Source: Thiosymbion sp942492625 | GTDB taxonomy: Bacteria; Pseudomonadota; Gammaproteobacteria; Chromatiales; Chromatiaceae | Assembly: GCA_942492625.1 (NCBI GenBank) | Contig: CALOFM010000029.1 | Location: 15,618 to 79,617, forward strand | DNA length: 64,000 nt | Direction: 5' to 3' | Part shown: positions 9,059 to 18,722 of the stretch, one piece after another | Position numbering within the stretch: the first letter of the stretch is position 1 | Layout of the letters: the number at the start of each line of letters is the position of its first letter | Notes under the pieces: generated by a model | What the model was told of the DNA's origin: nothing | What the model saw: the letters and a program-made list of their open reading frames with translations, nothing else | Databases searched by the model: none | Translations under genes and position numbers: made by a program

Positions 9059-9733
9059 TCACAGGCGCTTCTGCGCATTGGCGACGATGACGCCGACAAG
9101 TACCGCCACGAGGGCGCCGACCACGGGTACGCCGAGCACCGGGAGCGGCAGCGGCAGGAACAGCAACAAGGCCACCAGCATCACCAGGACAGCGATGCCG
9201 CGCAGCCCATAGGCGTGCGCCAGGGGGCTCGCGTAGGCGAATCCCGACTGGCGAATGCGCCGGCGCACCCAGCCGTCGCCCCAGGCAGCGGCGAGCAGGA
9301 GCAGAAGAAACGGCCACCAGGCGATCACCATCGCCAGGCGCTGCAGGGCCTGGTGGAGCGCCGCCCAGACGACCTCCAGGCGCCCCGCCACCCAGGACCA
9401 CAGCGGCAGCGTGGCGAGCGGAGACAGAGCCCCCGCGCGCTTGACGTCCTCGTCGCTCGGCAGGGTGATCCGGTAGCTGGTCTCGACCACCTTCGTCGAC
9501 ACGAGGAGCGCGCCGTACCAGTCCTCGGCGCGCTGCACGACGGCGTTGGCCGTCCCCGCGCCGAGCCCCGCGTGCAGCCAGGCGAGCTCGGTGTCGCGCA
9601 CCCGTTCCGACCAGGCCGTTGGAACCAACGCGGCGAGCAGGATGAATTCCATCAGCAACAGGGTGGCGCCGACCAGCAGGGCCCAGAGCCAGTTGCCGGT
9701 GCGCGCGGTGCCGTAGCTTCCGGCCTCAGCCAT
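9059..9733 (-). CDS. DUF4400 conjugative-element membrane protein
   Basis: A 224-residue protein with an N-terminal transmembrane helix (LWALLVGATLLLMEFILLA), a periplasmic-type middle and three hydrophobic C-terminal segments. This is the layout of DUF4400 proteins encoded beside traD in SXT/TOL- and PFL_4669-type integrative conjugative elements. It overlaps the upstream gene by 8 bp. The context with traD supports a role in the mating apparatus, but its exact function is unknown. Confidence 0.75.
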   Translation of the reverse strand: MAEAGSYGTARTGNWLWALLVGATLLLMEFILLAALVPTAWSERVRDTELAWLHAGLGAGTANAVVQRAEDWYGALLVSTKVVETSYRITLPSDEDVKRAGALSPLATLPLWSWVAGRLEVVWAALHQALQRLAMVIAWWPFLLLLLAAAWGDGWVRRRIRQSGFAYASPLAHAYGLRGIAVLVMLVALLLFLPLPLPVLGVPVVGALVAVLVGVIVANAQKRL

Positions 9734-10112
9734 GATGCTCCGCCGCGAGGCGCAGGGCGCGTTGCTGAAGGGGGCTCAGGGACTCGGTCACCAGTGCCTG
9801 CTGGTCGGGGTCCGCCAGCGCCTCCGTGAGGCCGGCCACGAAGGCCGCGAAGCGACCCTGGTCGCCGATGCGCACCTTGCGGGCGGCGCGGTAGGCGTCG
9901 AGGCCGGCGCGGAGGGACTTGCCCAGGTATGCTTGGGCGTCTTGCGGGTCGTGCGCCACGAGGGCGACACTGAACCGCGTCAGCAGCGCCCGGCTGCCGG
10001 GCCAGTCGAGCTCCAGGTCGCGCAGCATGCCCACATCGGCCGGACGCACCTCGGCGAGCACGGCGGCGAGCAGGCGCGCCCCTTCCGGCGGCATATCGTT
10101 TTTCTTGGGCAT
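9726..10112 (-). CDS. Hypothetical conjugative-element protein
   Basis: A 128-residue soluble, Ala/Leu-rich helical protein placed between traD and the DUF4400 gene. Its start codon shares one base with the traD stop (TGATG), and its end overlaps the DUF4400 gene. Small genes at this position are usual in SXT/TOL-like elements. No catalytic motif is visible. Confidence 0.65.
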   Translation of the reverse strand: MPKKNDMPPEGARLLAAVLAEVRPADVGMLRDLELDWPGSRALLTRFSVALVAHDPQDAQAYLGKSLRAGLDAYRAARKVRIGDQGRFAAFVAGLTEALADPDQQALVTESLSPLQQRALRLAAEHHG

Positions 10113-11920
10113 CAGGCGTTCCCCTTCGGCGTGCCGAGGATGGGCAGGCGCCCCTTGACGATGCGCCCGCCGGCGAGGACGGCGAGGTAGTGCAGGTTGG
10201 GAAGCTGCCCGAGCAGCGCCGGCGGGAACAGATCCCCCTCCTCCTCCCCCAGTCGCTCGCCGACGTTGCCGGTGTAGAGCAGCGGGTTCTGCGAGTGGGT
10301 GGTGCTGCCCTGGGTGAGCAGCAGGCTCTTGAGGCGGGTCTTCGGGAGGCTGTCGGTCACGTACTGCTGGGTCTCGGCGTCGAGGACGCGGAGCGCAATC
10401 AGGTTGTTGATGTTTCCGAGCACCTGACGGGCCTTGGCCTCACTTCCAGTGCGGGCGGCGAAGTCGGCGAAGGTCTGGGTGGCCACGGTCAGGCGCAGCC
10501 CCGCGCCGCGGCCCTTGTTGAGAAGCTGGATAAACGGGTCGTTGACCACCTCGGCAGCCTCGTCGATGAACACGTTGACGGGTGTGAGATTCACCCCGTA
10601 GTTGTAGCGGTCCCCGGCCACCGCGGCAAGATCCGCCACCAGGATGGAGCCGATGGCGCTGCCGACCATGCTGTCGGAGAGTGCATCGAGACCAAGATAT
10701 ACCACCTGGGCGCGTTCGATGCACTCGGCCATCGAGGTCAGCCGCCGAGGGTCATGGGTGTCGGCCGCATCGGGCGACAGGAGCGGGCCAAGGTCCGCCG
10801 AGGTCAGCATGTTCAGGATTGGCATGAGCGAGGCGATCATCTTGGAGAAGTGCACCCGCTCGTGCTCGAAGAGATTGGCCAGCCCATCGACGACGGTGGA
10901 GGGGTGGCGTCCGCTCACCGATTCGCGATAGTAGCGCACCAGGCCCGCGACGCGGGCGGTCCTATCGCGGGCCTGGCGCAGGAAGGGCTTCGCGTCGGTC
11001 TCCCAGGTCGGCACGTGCTCCGCCAGGTAGCGCACCAGGACGCGCTCGACCAGGGACTCGGCGCCGCCCTCCAGATACCGGCGCAGGGTCACCAGGCTGG
11101 GTCGCTCCCCGACGGCGAGCAGCCCCTGGACCACGTTGGACATGGCCATCTGGCCGAAGGCCTTGAAGGGGTCGTTGCCGGTCTCGCTCGGGATCAGGGC
11201 CGCCACCCGGCTGGCCACCTCGGTGGCGCGGTTGAAGCTGTGCAGCGGGTCGATGCGGGCGGAGTCCTGCGGGAAGGCGGGGTGGAAGTGGACGAAGCGA
11301 CCGGGCTCGCGGGCGGACCGGCAGGCGCGCTCGGCGGCGTTGCGCAGGTCCTGGTCGCCCTTGGGATCGATGATGACCACCGCCTCTCCACGAAGAACCG
11401 CCTGGGTGACCAGTAGGTCGAAGAGCCGGGTCTTGCCGGCACCTGTGGTCCCGACCACGAGCAGATGGCCCTCGGTGTGCGCCAAAGGCAACCGCACCGC
11501 CCGCTCGCGTTCACCCAGACCGTGGATCCAGTCCGCGCCGAGGCGCGCCGAAGTCTTTCCAGTCACACGCGTCGGGCCGATGCGCAGCAGATCGTATACC
11601 AGCTGGGCGTGTCCTCCGGTCCAGTCGAAGCCCCAACCGAGCCAGAGGTCCCGTCCGCGGCCGACTTGGCGTTGCAGGGCGGGCGGGGCGATGAATGCGA
11701 GCGGCTTGCCGCGCAGGCGGTGATGACGGCGCCACACCCGCAGCATGCCGGGCAACCAGAGAACGGCCATGGTCAGGACTACGAGGGCGAGATAGCGAAA
11801 GGGCGTGGCGTGCAGGTCCCACCGATCGGCGGTGGTCCAGGAGATCAGCGCGACCGCGAGCCAGAGACCGACACCGACGGCCTCGAAGTTGGGGCGCCAG
11901 GGATTCTCGTAGCGGTTCAC
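10112..11920 (-). CDS. traD: Conjugative coupling protein TraD (SXT/TOL subfamily)
   Basis: A 602-residue type IV coupling protein. Two N-terminal membrane helices (about residues 17-32 and 42-58) precede a VirD4/FtsK-like ATPase with Walker A GTTGAGKTR (about 157-165) and Walker B VNVFIDEAAE (about 450). The family docks the relaxase-DNA complex on the transfer channel and drives export by ATP hydrolysis. Length and motifs are normal, so it looks intact even though its neighbours are a remnant. It overlaps the TraI frame by 4 bp (ATGA). Confidence 0.9.
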   Translation of the reverse strand: MNRYENPWRPNFEAVGVGLWLAVALISWTTADRWDLHATPFRYLALVVLTMAVLWLPGMLRVWRRHHRLRGKPLAFIAPPALQRQVGRGRDLWLGWGFDWTGGHAQLVYDLLRIGPTRVTGKTSARLGADWIHGLGERERAVRLPLAHTEGHLLVVGTTGAGKTRLFDLLVTQAVLRGEAVVIIDPKGDQDLRNAAERACRSAREPGRFVHFHPAFPQDSARIDPLHSFNRATEVASRVAALIPSETGNDPFKAFGQMAMSNVVQGLLAVGERPSLVTLRRYLEGGAESLVERVLVRYLAEHVPTWETDAKPFLRQARDRTARVAGLVRYYRESVSGRHPSTVVDGLANLFEHERVHFSKMIASLMPILNMLTSADLGPLLSPDAADTHDPRRLTSMAECIERAQVVYLGLDALSDSMVGSAIGSILVADLAAVAGDRYNYGVNLTPVNVFIDEAAEVVNDPFIQLLNKGRGAGLRLTVATQTFADFAARTGSEAKARQVLGNINNLIALRVLDAETQQYVTDSLPKTRLKSLLLTQGSTTHSQNPLLYTGNVGERLGEEEGDLFPPALLGQLPNLHYLAVLAGGRIVKGRLPILGTPKGNA

Positions 11921-12955
11921 TTCAGGGGGTCATCGCGCACGGCCAGGCCGCCGTCCGGAGTGACGCGGCAGCCGGGCAGGTGGCCCAGGGTGCGGATCAG
12001 CACGTAGGGCTGCACGCCGCTGTCTCGCGCCCAGGCGCGAACCGCCTCGCGGTTGATGGAGAGCCAGCCGTCGGCCTGCGACACGCCGCCGGGCAGGTTT
12101 TGATCGCGCGCCCGGACCCGTTCCACCGGGGTGCGGGCGGGGTCGGTGTCGGCTGGCTCTGCATTTCTGCGACCCGTGGTGGGGGCAATCGAGGCCAGCG
12201 ATTGTGCGGTTGGTCCCTCGGCGGGGATCGGTGCCCTGTCCGTCGAGGGAGTTTCCGCTGCCGACGCTTGTGGGCTGGACCCGTCTTCGGCCATCAGAGC
12301 GAGAAGCTGTCGGGAGACCTCCAGGGTCAGGACAGCACCGTGCTTTCCGTCGATCTCGGTTACACGTCGGAGCGGTGTGAGGGGATTGACGTTCAGCAGG
12401 CCGTTCCGGGCCAGGGCATCGAGGCTCGCCTGCGGCGTGGCCCCGAGACCCGCGAGCCCGTCCGGGAACAGCACGACGAGCTGTTCGCCCTTCCGTCGTA
12501 TCCGTTGGTGCCGGGCGTTCGGGTCGTTCGAGAGAATCCCCGCCAAGGCGAGCAACGCCTCCCCGCCGGTACCATGGGTGCGGAGCCAGGCGGTCGCCTT
12601 GGTTAATGCTTCTCCGCGTTGGTTTTCCGGGCCGGCCCCTGCCCCGCCATTCCCTGGACAGTTTGCGCTTGTGGTTGCCGGTTCTCTGAGAGGAGGTGAG
12701 GATTCGACGTCTCCGGTGTGCGAGGGTTTGCGGCCGTTGATGCCGCAGAATCGCGCGTCCCGGTGTCTTCAACGGACGCGGAACGCTCGGATGGCAGCGT
12801 TGCGGCGACAGGGGATGTCCCCGCCTCCACCTGGCCGCCGGTCTTCTCCCTCGCCCCGCCCGCCGGCGGCTCCGCTGACGTTACCGGCAACGCGTCCAAC
12901 GCCACCAGCTCTGAACCGACCGCCAACCCGACCGCTACGCTTCAAGGGCTCGAGC
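11917..12955 (-). pseudogene. traI: Truncated, frameshifted MobH-type relaxase TraI (C-terminal part)
   Basis: The C-terminal domain is clear: QLVVLFPDGLAGL, SWLSINREAVRAWARDSG-like helix-turn-helix and LIRTLGHLPGCRVTPDG, as in the TraI_2_C domain of SXT/TOL relaxases. Upstream is the Pro/Ala-rich linker, but the frame changes at an A4 run (TTTT at 12623-12626 on the plus strand); one more A would join PARK to NQRGEALTKATAW. The N-terminal HD relaxase domain is absent: sequence beyond about 12950 belongs to a transporter. The element cannot be self-mobilised by this gene. Confidence 0.75.
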
Positions 12956-12959
12956 AGCA

Positions 12960-13569
12960 ACCGGTAGGTGGCGACGGTCGAATCGGCCGGTTGCGCCGCC
13001 GAACCCCGCGCCACATACCCTAACGCTAGGGCGCAGAACAGGTGCATACCCGCAAGCATGAGCAGAATGGCCCGGGTGTCCACGAGCGAGGCGGCGGCGC
13101 TTGCGGCTACCCCTCCCAGCAGTCCGCCAAGGGTAGCCGCCGCCGCCAGACGGGCGATCACCCGCTTGCCCCTGTATGGATCGTAGCGCTCGTTGATGAT
13201 AGACCAGAAGCCGCTGATCAATATCGAGCCCAGCACCGAGATATGTAGGAAAAGCAGTATGGTGATGACATGGGGCTGCCAGGTCATGAGCACCCACTCC
13301 AGTGCGAATACCACCCCACTGACGGCATAGATGGGAGGGATTAAACGCGCGGGCCCGAGTCGCGCCAGAAGGCCCGACATGAGCAGGACGGCCCCGGCGG
13401 ACAACAGCGCCGCGGCAATGGTTACCGTCGGCAACCAGGTCACGTCGAAATAGGTCAGGAAGAGGCTGTCGCGAGCGGTCTTAGCCGCCACCTGTTGCGC
13501 GATCATCATGGTCGCCGTGAACGCAGCCAGGATCGCGGCCGGGCCTCCGGCGTCTTTTTCCGGGCTCAT
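12960..13569 (-). pseudogene. Truncated membrane transporter (Npt1/Npt2 or MFS-like)
   Basis: The first 203 codons encode hydrophobic helices with KTARDSLFLTYFDVTWLPTV and SGFWSIINERYDPYRGKR, as in Npt1/Npt2-like nucleotide-translocase relatives of the major facilitator superfamily. After TYRLLLEPLK the frame runs into the TraI linker DNA in another frame (Arg/Gly-rich to 12769) and stops. About half of a normal 12-helix transporter is missing. The ATG at 13569 starts a normal first helix. Confidence 0.7.
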
Positions 13570-13913
13570 GGCTGCGCTGCCTGTCTTTGGGCGAGACCGA
13601 TAACATGCCCGTGTTCAGCAGGCTTACTCGATGAAGTAATCACGGATCGCGACAGGTACTAAGCGCTCACAGCATCCAAGAGGGTAGCTGCGCCGGCAGG
13701 GGCGCGCTCGGCAAACGGCGATTGTAACAGCCTGGACGCGAGTGTCTTTTGGGATGAATAAGGCAACTCAGAATGAAAAAAACCGCAACGGCGCAAAGTG
13801 GTCGGACCCGCTCGTTCAGTGTAGTGTACGCTCGGTCCTGCAAGGCAGCTTGCGATGCAAGCAGCCATCAGCGGCCTTGTTCCAGCAATAGAGATCTACA
13901 CCGGAAATCCCCA
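13570..13913. other. Divergent intergenic region upstream of the exported-protein operon
   Basis: This lies between the truncated transporter (minus) and the dikinase-like gene (plus). The plus-strand frame stays open here from 13773, but its residues (many Ser, Arg, Cys) do not look like protein and precede a good signal peptide. It should hold the operon promoter; I cannot assign -35/-10 boxes with confidence. Confidence 0.4.
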
Positions 13914-16900
13914 ATGAGGCTAGCGCACTTCCGATCGATAGAAGCGATCAAGGCTGTCGGCGGCACCGCCGAAGCCACCCAGAGATCCAGATGGCTGACA
14001 AGGCTGCTGATCCTGCTCACCGCAACCCTTTGCATGAGCACCAACCTGCACGCTTTCCGCGTTGAAGGGCTCAACGAGGCGCAAAAACAGACCCTGGACC
14101 AAAGCTTTCAGTCCATCCTCACCAAGGTCAAGGGACCTTACACGCCCAACTTCTGCGTGTGCAAGGACGGCGAGAAGCGGCCGATAATGGACGAGCAAGG
14201 GCGAATCGGCAACCGCTGCGGCGAGCCGAACACCAGATTCTGCTCGGCCTTCCGCGCCCCTGCCGCCGAGGCCATCGCCTTGGAGCGCATGTACCTGGGC
14301 AACATCTTCGCGCCGGACCTCTTCGACTGGGACAAGTTTCCCGACCACCACGATCTGGTGCGCGGCTACATCCTCGAGAAGTTCTTCGTGGATACGCACC
14401 CGGAGCACAAGCTCGCCGAGATGAAGGCTTACGGCGGCCTGTCGGGTGCGGAGTACGAGGCGCGGGACATGCCGCTCTTCTTCGAGCGCTACCTGTCGGA
14501 CCCGAGCTTCAACGACAGCCGCAACTACATCCTCGCCTTCGAGCTGCAGAAACGTTACTTCGTGCGAAACGACTGGGGCAAGATCCAAGAGATCCGTAAC
14601 ATGGCCAGCCGGATCCGTGGATACGACGACAAGTTCAAGCCCCTGCGCGACGCTACCCACAATCAGATCTCCGCCTCCCTGATCCCGCCCCTCGCCGCCT
14701 ACCGCGACGCCCTCCCGGAAGGCAGAACAAAGGTCCGCAACGCCATCAGTGAGCTGATCGGCGAGATCGAGAAGCTCACCTCCCTCGACGAGACCGCCCT
14801 GGCACCTCAGCTCAAGGACCTGGAAAGCAAGGCGCTGCGCAAAGAGCTTTCCGGGGCCTTGCCGGCGAAGGACGCATCCCCGGTGGAAAAGATCGCCGCT
14901 TTGGGCGGCTTCATGGCGATTTCCCGGAGGGCGACCACCGCAGAGGGGACATCCCCCGCGGACAGACGCAGGCTGGTGGATCTGAACGTGACCGCGGCAG
15001 CAGTAATCCAGAGCGTCGGCGCCGGCCTGATCGACGAGGGCGGCCCGGAAACCGTGGCCGAGCACCTGCGCCTGCTCTCGGCCCTGAGCGACGCCGCTTT
15101 TGGTACCGGACTGCTCACCGACCGCGAGCGCCAAGCAGCCGGGGACCAGCTCGCCGCGATGCTGGAGCAGGACAACGCACAGCGGGACAGCTTCCGCAAC
15201 AATCTCAAGAAGGCGGAGCGCGTCGTCGAGTGGGGACATAACGGCGCCATGCTGGCGTTCGGCGAGGTCTGGGCGCCCTGGACCTACCTGCTGCCGGGCG
15301 TGATTCATATCGGAGACGACATCGTGCGCGGCTCCCCGCTGCTGCTGTTCGGCCAGGTCTCGCGCCGGCTGGACGACCATCTGGCGGGCCAGAATCCGGT
15401 CCGTCACGACCTCTTCGGCACTTCTTTCACGACGGATGTACGCGCCCTCAACCCGGGACTCGCCGTGGGCAAGCTGCGAGTTGCACCCGCCGATGGCAGC
15501 TATGCCCGAAACGAGGTATTGGCACTGCCCGAGACACCTGCCGACCTGAAGCCCGCAGCTGGAATCGTCACCCGCGGCGAAGGAAATGTAGTCTCCCATG
15601 TCCAACTCCTGGCGCGCGCGCTGGGCATCCCCAACTCGGTGGTTGCGCCCGAGGCTTACGAGGTGATCGCCCCCCACGACGGGCAGGACGTATTCATGGT
15701 GGTCACTCCCGGGGGTCGCGTCTACATGAAGGCGCGCACAGCCATGACCTCGGAGGATCAGACCGTCTATGACGAGTTTAACCGCAACACCAAACGATCC
15801 GGGGACGGTAGCCTGGCCGGCGCATCGGACAAGCTGCACATCGACAAGGAGAAGCTGGACCTGAAAAACGACCAGCCCTTCTCCTTGGATGACATCAGGC
15901 TCAAGGACTCGGGCAGCAAGTCCGGCCCCGAGGCGGCCTTCCTCGGCGAGCTCAGGTCTGTGTTTCCGGACAACGTGGCGCGCGGCGTGGTGGTGCCCTT
16001 CGGCGCCTACTTCGCCCACTACAACAAGGCCAAAGTCGTCGTGCCCCGGGAGCTTGAGAGCCAGGGCATCGCCGAGACCGGCGAGCCCCTGCCCGACTTC
16101 GCGGCCCGTACCTACGAGGAGTTCTTCGGCAAGCTGATTCCCGCCGGGACCGACGAGTCGGAGCTGACCGCCTGGATCCAACCGCGCCTCGCGGTCCTGC
16201 GCCATTCGATCCAGCAGACACCGCTCACGCCAGGGCTGAAGACGGCGATCAGGGACCAGCTCGACGCCGCGGGTCTTCTGGTCGGCGCAGACGAGACGCA
16301 GACCGTCGGCTGCTTCGTGCGCAGCGATACCAACGTGGAGGATCAGGACAACTTCAACGGTGCCGGCCTCAACCTGACCATTTTCAATCTCAAGTCCCTG
16401 GAGGAGATCTACGATGGATTGAAGCAGGTCTGGGCATCGCCCTTCACTTACCGGTCCTTCTCCTGGCGCCAAACCCTCATCGACGAGCCCCTGTGGGTGC
16501 TGCCGTCGGTGGTCATCTTGGAGTCGATCCCGAGCGAGAAATCCGGCGTGCTGGTCACCGCGGACATCGACACGGGTGACCAGGCAAAGATGCTCGTCGC
16601 CACGTCCGAGGGGGTCGGAGGAGCGGTGGACGGTACGCCGGCGGAGACCCTTCTTTGGTCCGCGGACGGCACGGAGCTGGTGACCCAGTTCAAGTCCCAC
16701 TCGCGGCGGCTGCTCAAGGCAGAAGGGGGTACCGAGATCTTGCCGGCAACGGGCAGCGATTACGTCCTTACCCCGGAGGAGGTCGAGTCCCTCATCGCGG
16801 CCGCCCACAAGATCAAGCAGACCCTGGAGCCCGCCAAGGACCCATCGGGAAACCCGCGCGCCTGGGACATCGAGTTCGGCTTCGCTGACGGCAAGCTTTG

Positions 16901-17024
16901 GCTGTTCCAGGTTCGCCCCTTCATCGGCAATGAGGACATGCAGAACGTACCTGCCCTGGCCGCGCTGGAGGCAGGCACCGCAGAGCAGGAAGGCACCATC
17001 TCACTGGAGGAGCGCGTTCAATGA
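13914..17024 (+). CDS. Exported dikinase-like protein (phospho-His domain followed by ATP-grasp)
   Basis: A 1036-residue protein. A long basic N-region and hydrophobic core (WLTRLLILLTATLCMSTNLHA, residues about 28-48) form a signal peptide. Residues 50-500 are a helical domain I do not recognise. A PEP-utiliser mobile domain follows, with the phospho-carrier motif GEGNVVSHVQLLARALGIP; His is about residue 562. The C-terminal part is a PPDK_N ATP-grasp: CFVRSDTNVEDQDNFNGAG (about 799-817) and LWLFQVRPF near 990. PEP synthase has the opposite order and a C-terminal TIM barrel, absent here. The order matches glucan water dikinases. An ATP-using dikinase outside the cytosol is puzzling. Its stop overlaps the next start (ATGA). 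Confidence 0.8.
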   Translation: MRLAHFRSIEAIKAVGGTAEATQRSRWLTRLLILLTATLCMSTNLHAFRVEGLNEAQKQTLDQSFQSILTKVKGPYTPNFCVCKDGEKRPIMDEQGRIGNRCGEPNTRFCSAFRAPAAEAIALERMYLGNIFAPDLFDWDKFPDHHDLVRGYILEKFFVDTHPEHKLAEMKAYGGLSGAEYEARDMPLFFERYLSDPSFNDSRNYILAFELQKRYFVRNDWGKIQEIRNMASRIRGYDDKFKPLRDATHNQISASLIPPLAAYRDALPEGRTKVRNAISELIGEIEKLTSLDETALAPQLKDLESKALRKELSGALPAKDASPVEKIAALGGFMAISRRATTAEGTSPADRRRLVDLNVTAAAVIQSVGAGLIDEGGPETVAEHLRLLSALSDAAFGTGLLTDRERQAAGDQLAAMLEQDNAQRDSFRNNLKKAERVVEWGHNGAMLAFGEVWAPWTYLLPGVIHIGDDIVRGSPLLLFGQVSRRLDDHLAGQNPVRHDLFGTSFTTDVRALNPGLAVGKLRVAPADGSYARNEVLALPETPADLKPAAGIVTRGEGNVVSHVQLLARALGIPNSVVAPEAYEVIAPHDGQDVFMVVTPGGRVYMKARTAMTSEDQTVYDEFNRNTKRSGDGSLAGASDKLHIDKEKLDLKNDQPFSLDDIRLKDSGSKSGPEAAFLGELRSVFPDNVARGVVVPFGAYFAHYNKAKVVVPRELESQGIAETGEPLPDFAARTYEEFFGKLIPAGTDESELTAWIQPRLAVLRHSIQQTPLTPGLKTAIRDQLDAAGLLVGADETQTVGCFVRSDTNVEDQDNFNGAGLNLTIFNLKSLEEIYDGLKQVWASPFTYRSFSWRQTLIDEPLWVLPSVVILESIPSEKSGVLVTADIDTGDQAKMLVATSEGVGGAVDGTPAETLLWSADGTELVTQFKSHSRRLLKAEGGTEILPATGSDYVLTPEEVESLIAAAHKIKQTLEPAKDPSGNPRAWDIEFGFADGKLWLFQVRPFIGNEDMQNVPALAALEAGTAEQEGTISLEERVQ

Positions 17025-18673
17025 CATCAAGAAGCAAAGCCCTGTTGTGCGCCGCCGCACTCTCGCTTGTGGTCGCTGAGGGACCCGCGTTCGCGGCTGG
17101 AAGCGGCCCCGCATGGGACGGCTCGCAGCCCGCCCCGGGCGTCTACTTTTATTGGTACGAACCGTCCTTCTACACCGGCTTCGCGCCCAGGACCCAGGAC
17201 CGGTCCTGTGTCCACCTGGAGCTGTCACGAGGAAACCAGCAGCGCCTTACCCTGGTGCTCGGCCCCGACGAGCTGGATGCCTATCTGGGCAATCTTCTGC
17301 AACGCCGAGACCTGGTGCAAGAGATGGTCGACAAGAAGGTCATCGAGCTGCGCACCAATCTGGAGTTCGATCGTTTTACCAAAAGCCTGAATCAGGCAGA
17401 CGTGGCGGAGACCGTCGCCCGAAGGGACCAGCTCGGCCCGGAGGCCTTCCGGGAGAAGACGATCGAGATCATGAGCCGGCTGAACCCGGACCGGATCTTT
17501 CGCATCGAGATTCCTGTTGCGCGCATCTTGAGCGACTGGCACGGGCTGCTGGCGCAGGCGGGTGAGACGGGGCTGGACTCGCCGGAGGCCCGGCTGGACG
17601 CGGTCAACGCCATCCTGCCTGGGCGTGTCAACCTCTACGAGCTGGGCGAAGGGCTCCAAACCGAGCTGAAAAAGAGCCTCGATCTGATACGCTCCGGCAA
17701 GGGCGCGGAGGATCCCGAGTTTCGCGACCTGGCCCTGCGGGTCCTGGACCTGGCGACCGCCGGACACTATCCGGTCGTCGACGACCGGGTGAAGGCGATC
17801 GAATTCACCGCCATCTACCCCGCCGGCACGGCCAAGGCCTGGACCAACTTCAAGGGCGAGAAGCTGCCCGAGTTCGGCGTCACCGGCGTCTGGCCTCTGA
17901 TTGCGCGCGAGCACGGCAAAGGCGTCATGGGCATGGTGGACTACCTCTCCACCAACCCCGGATACGGCTTCATCCCGCTGCTGGGCTATCAGTACGCGGG
18001 GGGGATCGCCTATAACGCCCTTCACAACGCGGGCGTGCGCTCCCAGCTCAACTCGGCGCCCTTTTTGCCCACCGAGTGGAGGAAGGTGCCGGGCGAGCGT
18101 GCCCCCGAGAAAAACTACCAGAACCTGTGGATCGGCAACCGCGGACCGGCCTCCCATGGCTGCACCCGCCTCCCCTCCGGCCACATGAGCGAGCTGCGGG
18201 ACGCCCTGCCCTCCACCTCGGACGGCATGGAGGGGGTACCGAACTTCCGCAACAAGCCCCAGTGCTACGACGTCTTCGACATCGACGGAGACGGCATTGA
18301 GGAGGTCATGGGCGTTCAGTACTACCTCGCCTTCTGGGGCGTGAAGCACACCCCGAAGGCCTCCTACGCCCCCAACGACCGTAAGGGCTTCTACGAGTGG
18401 CTGTACAAGGACAATATCGCGTACAACGAGGACGGCAGCGCCGTCATCAAAGAGGTGCCCGTATGCCGATTCGAGGGATTGAAAAACGCCGAGGAGGCTA
18501 ATACCTTAGCGGACGTACCGCTTTACGAAGCGCCTTACGCACGCGAGTCCATCCAGTTCTACCTGCCCAAGCCCGTCAGCTTTCAGACCAAGGCTGGCTT
18601 CGAGCTGAATCGGGAACTGCGGCGCATCGGCAACGGCTATGAGCTGGATCGCGCCGCCTTACGTCTGGATTAG
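17021..18673 (+). CDS. Exported L,D-transpeptidase-like protein (YkuD motif)
   Basis: A 550-residue protein with a signal peptide (LLCAAALSLVVAEGPAFA). The C-terminal half holds the YkuD catalytic motif RGPASHGCTRLPSGH, with Ser378-His379-Gly380-Cys381 and Arg383, and an upstream candidate His335 (YNALHNAG). The family cross-links peptidoglycan or attaches proteins to it through the Cys thiolate. The spacing between the His and SHGC (about 43 residues) exceeds the usual 14-17, so this is a divergent subfamily. The N-terminal 330 residues are an unrecognised domain shared with the next gene. It is translationally coupled to the dikinase-like gene. Confidence 0.8.
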   Translation: MTSRSKALLCAAALSLVVAEGPAFAAGSGPAWDGSQPAPGVYFYWYEPSFYTGFAPRTQDRSCVHLELSRGNQQRLTLVLGPDELDAYLGNLLQRRDLVQEMVDKKVIELRTNLEFDRFTKSLNQADVAETVARRDQLGPEAFREKTIEIMSRLNPDRIFRIEIPVARILSDWHGLLAQAGETGLDSPEARLDAVNAILPGRVNLYELGEGLQTELKKSLDLIRSGKGAEDPEFRDLALRVLDLATAGHYPVVDDRVKAIEFTAIYPAGTAKAWTNFKGEKLPEFGVTGVWPLIAREHGKGVMGMVDYLSTNPGYGFIPLLGYQYAGGIAYNALHNAGVRSQLNSAPFLPTEWRKVPGERAPEKNYQNLWIGNRGPASHGCTRLPSGHMSELRDALPSTSDGMEGVPNFRNKPQCYDVFDIDGDGIEEVMGVQYYLAFWGVKHTPKASYAPNDRKGFYEWLYKDNIAYNEDGSAVIKEVPVCRFEGLKNAEEANTLADVPLYEAPYARESIQFYLPKPVSFQTKAGFELNRELRRIGNGYELDRAALRLD

Positions 18674-18722
18674 GCGATTTCTGTCGTCCCCGGCAATCGC
18701 CTTGGTTTCCCCAGGAGGTCCA

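Noticed and set aside
10190..11416. A long plus-strand frame over traD
   Set aside because: It is the GC-rich shadow of the TraD gene, with no motif or start signal.
13920..16808. A 962-codon open frame antisense to the dikinase-like gene
   Set aside because: Its length comes from high GC content and codon periodicity; the protein is rich in Val/Gly/Leu/Arg without domains, while the plus strand has recognised motifs and a signal peptide.
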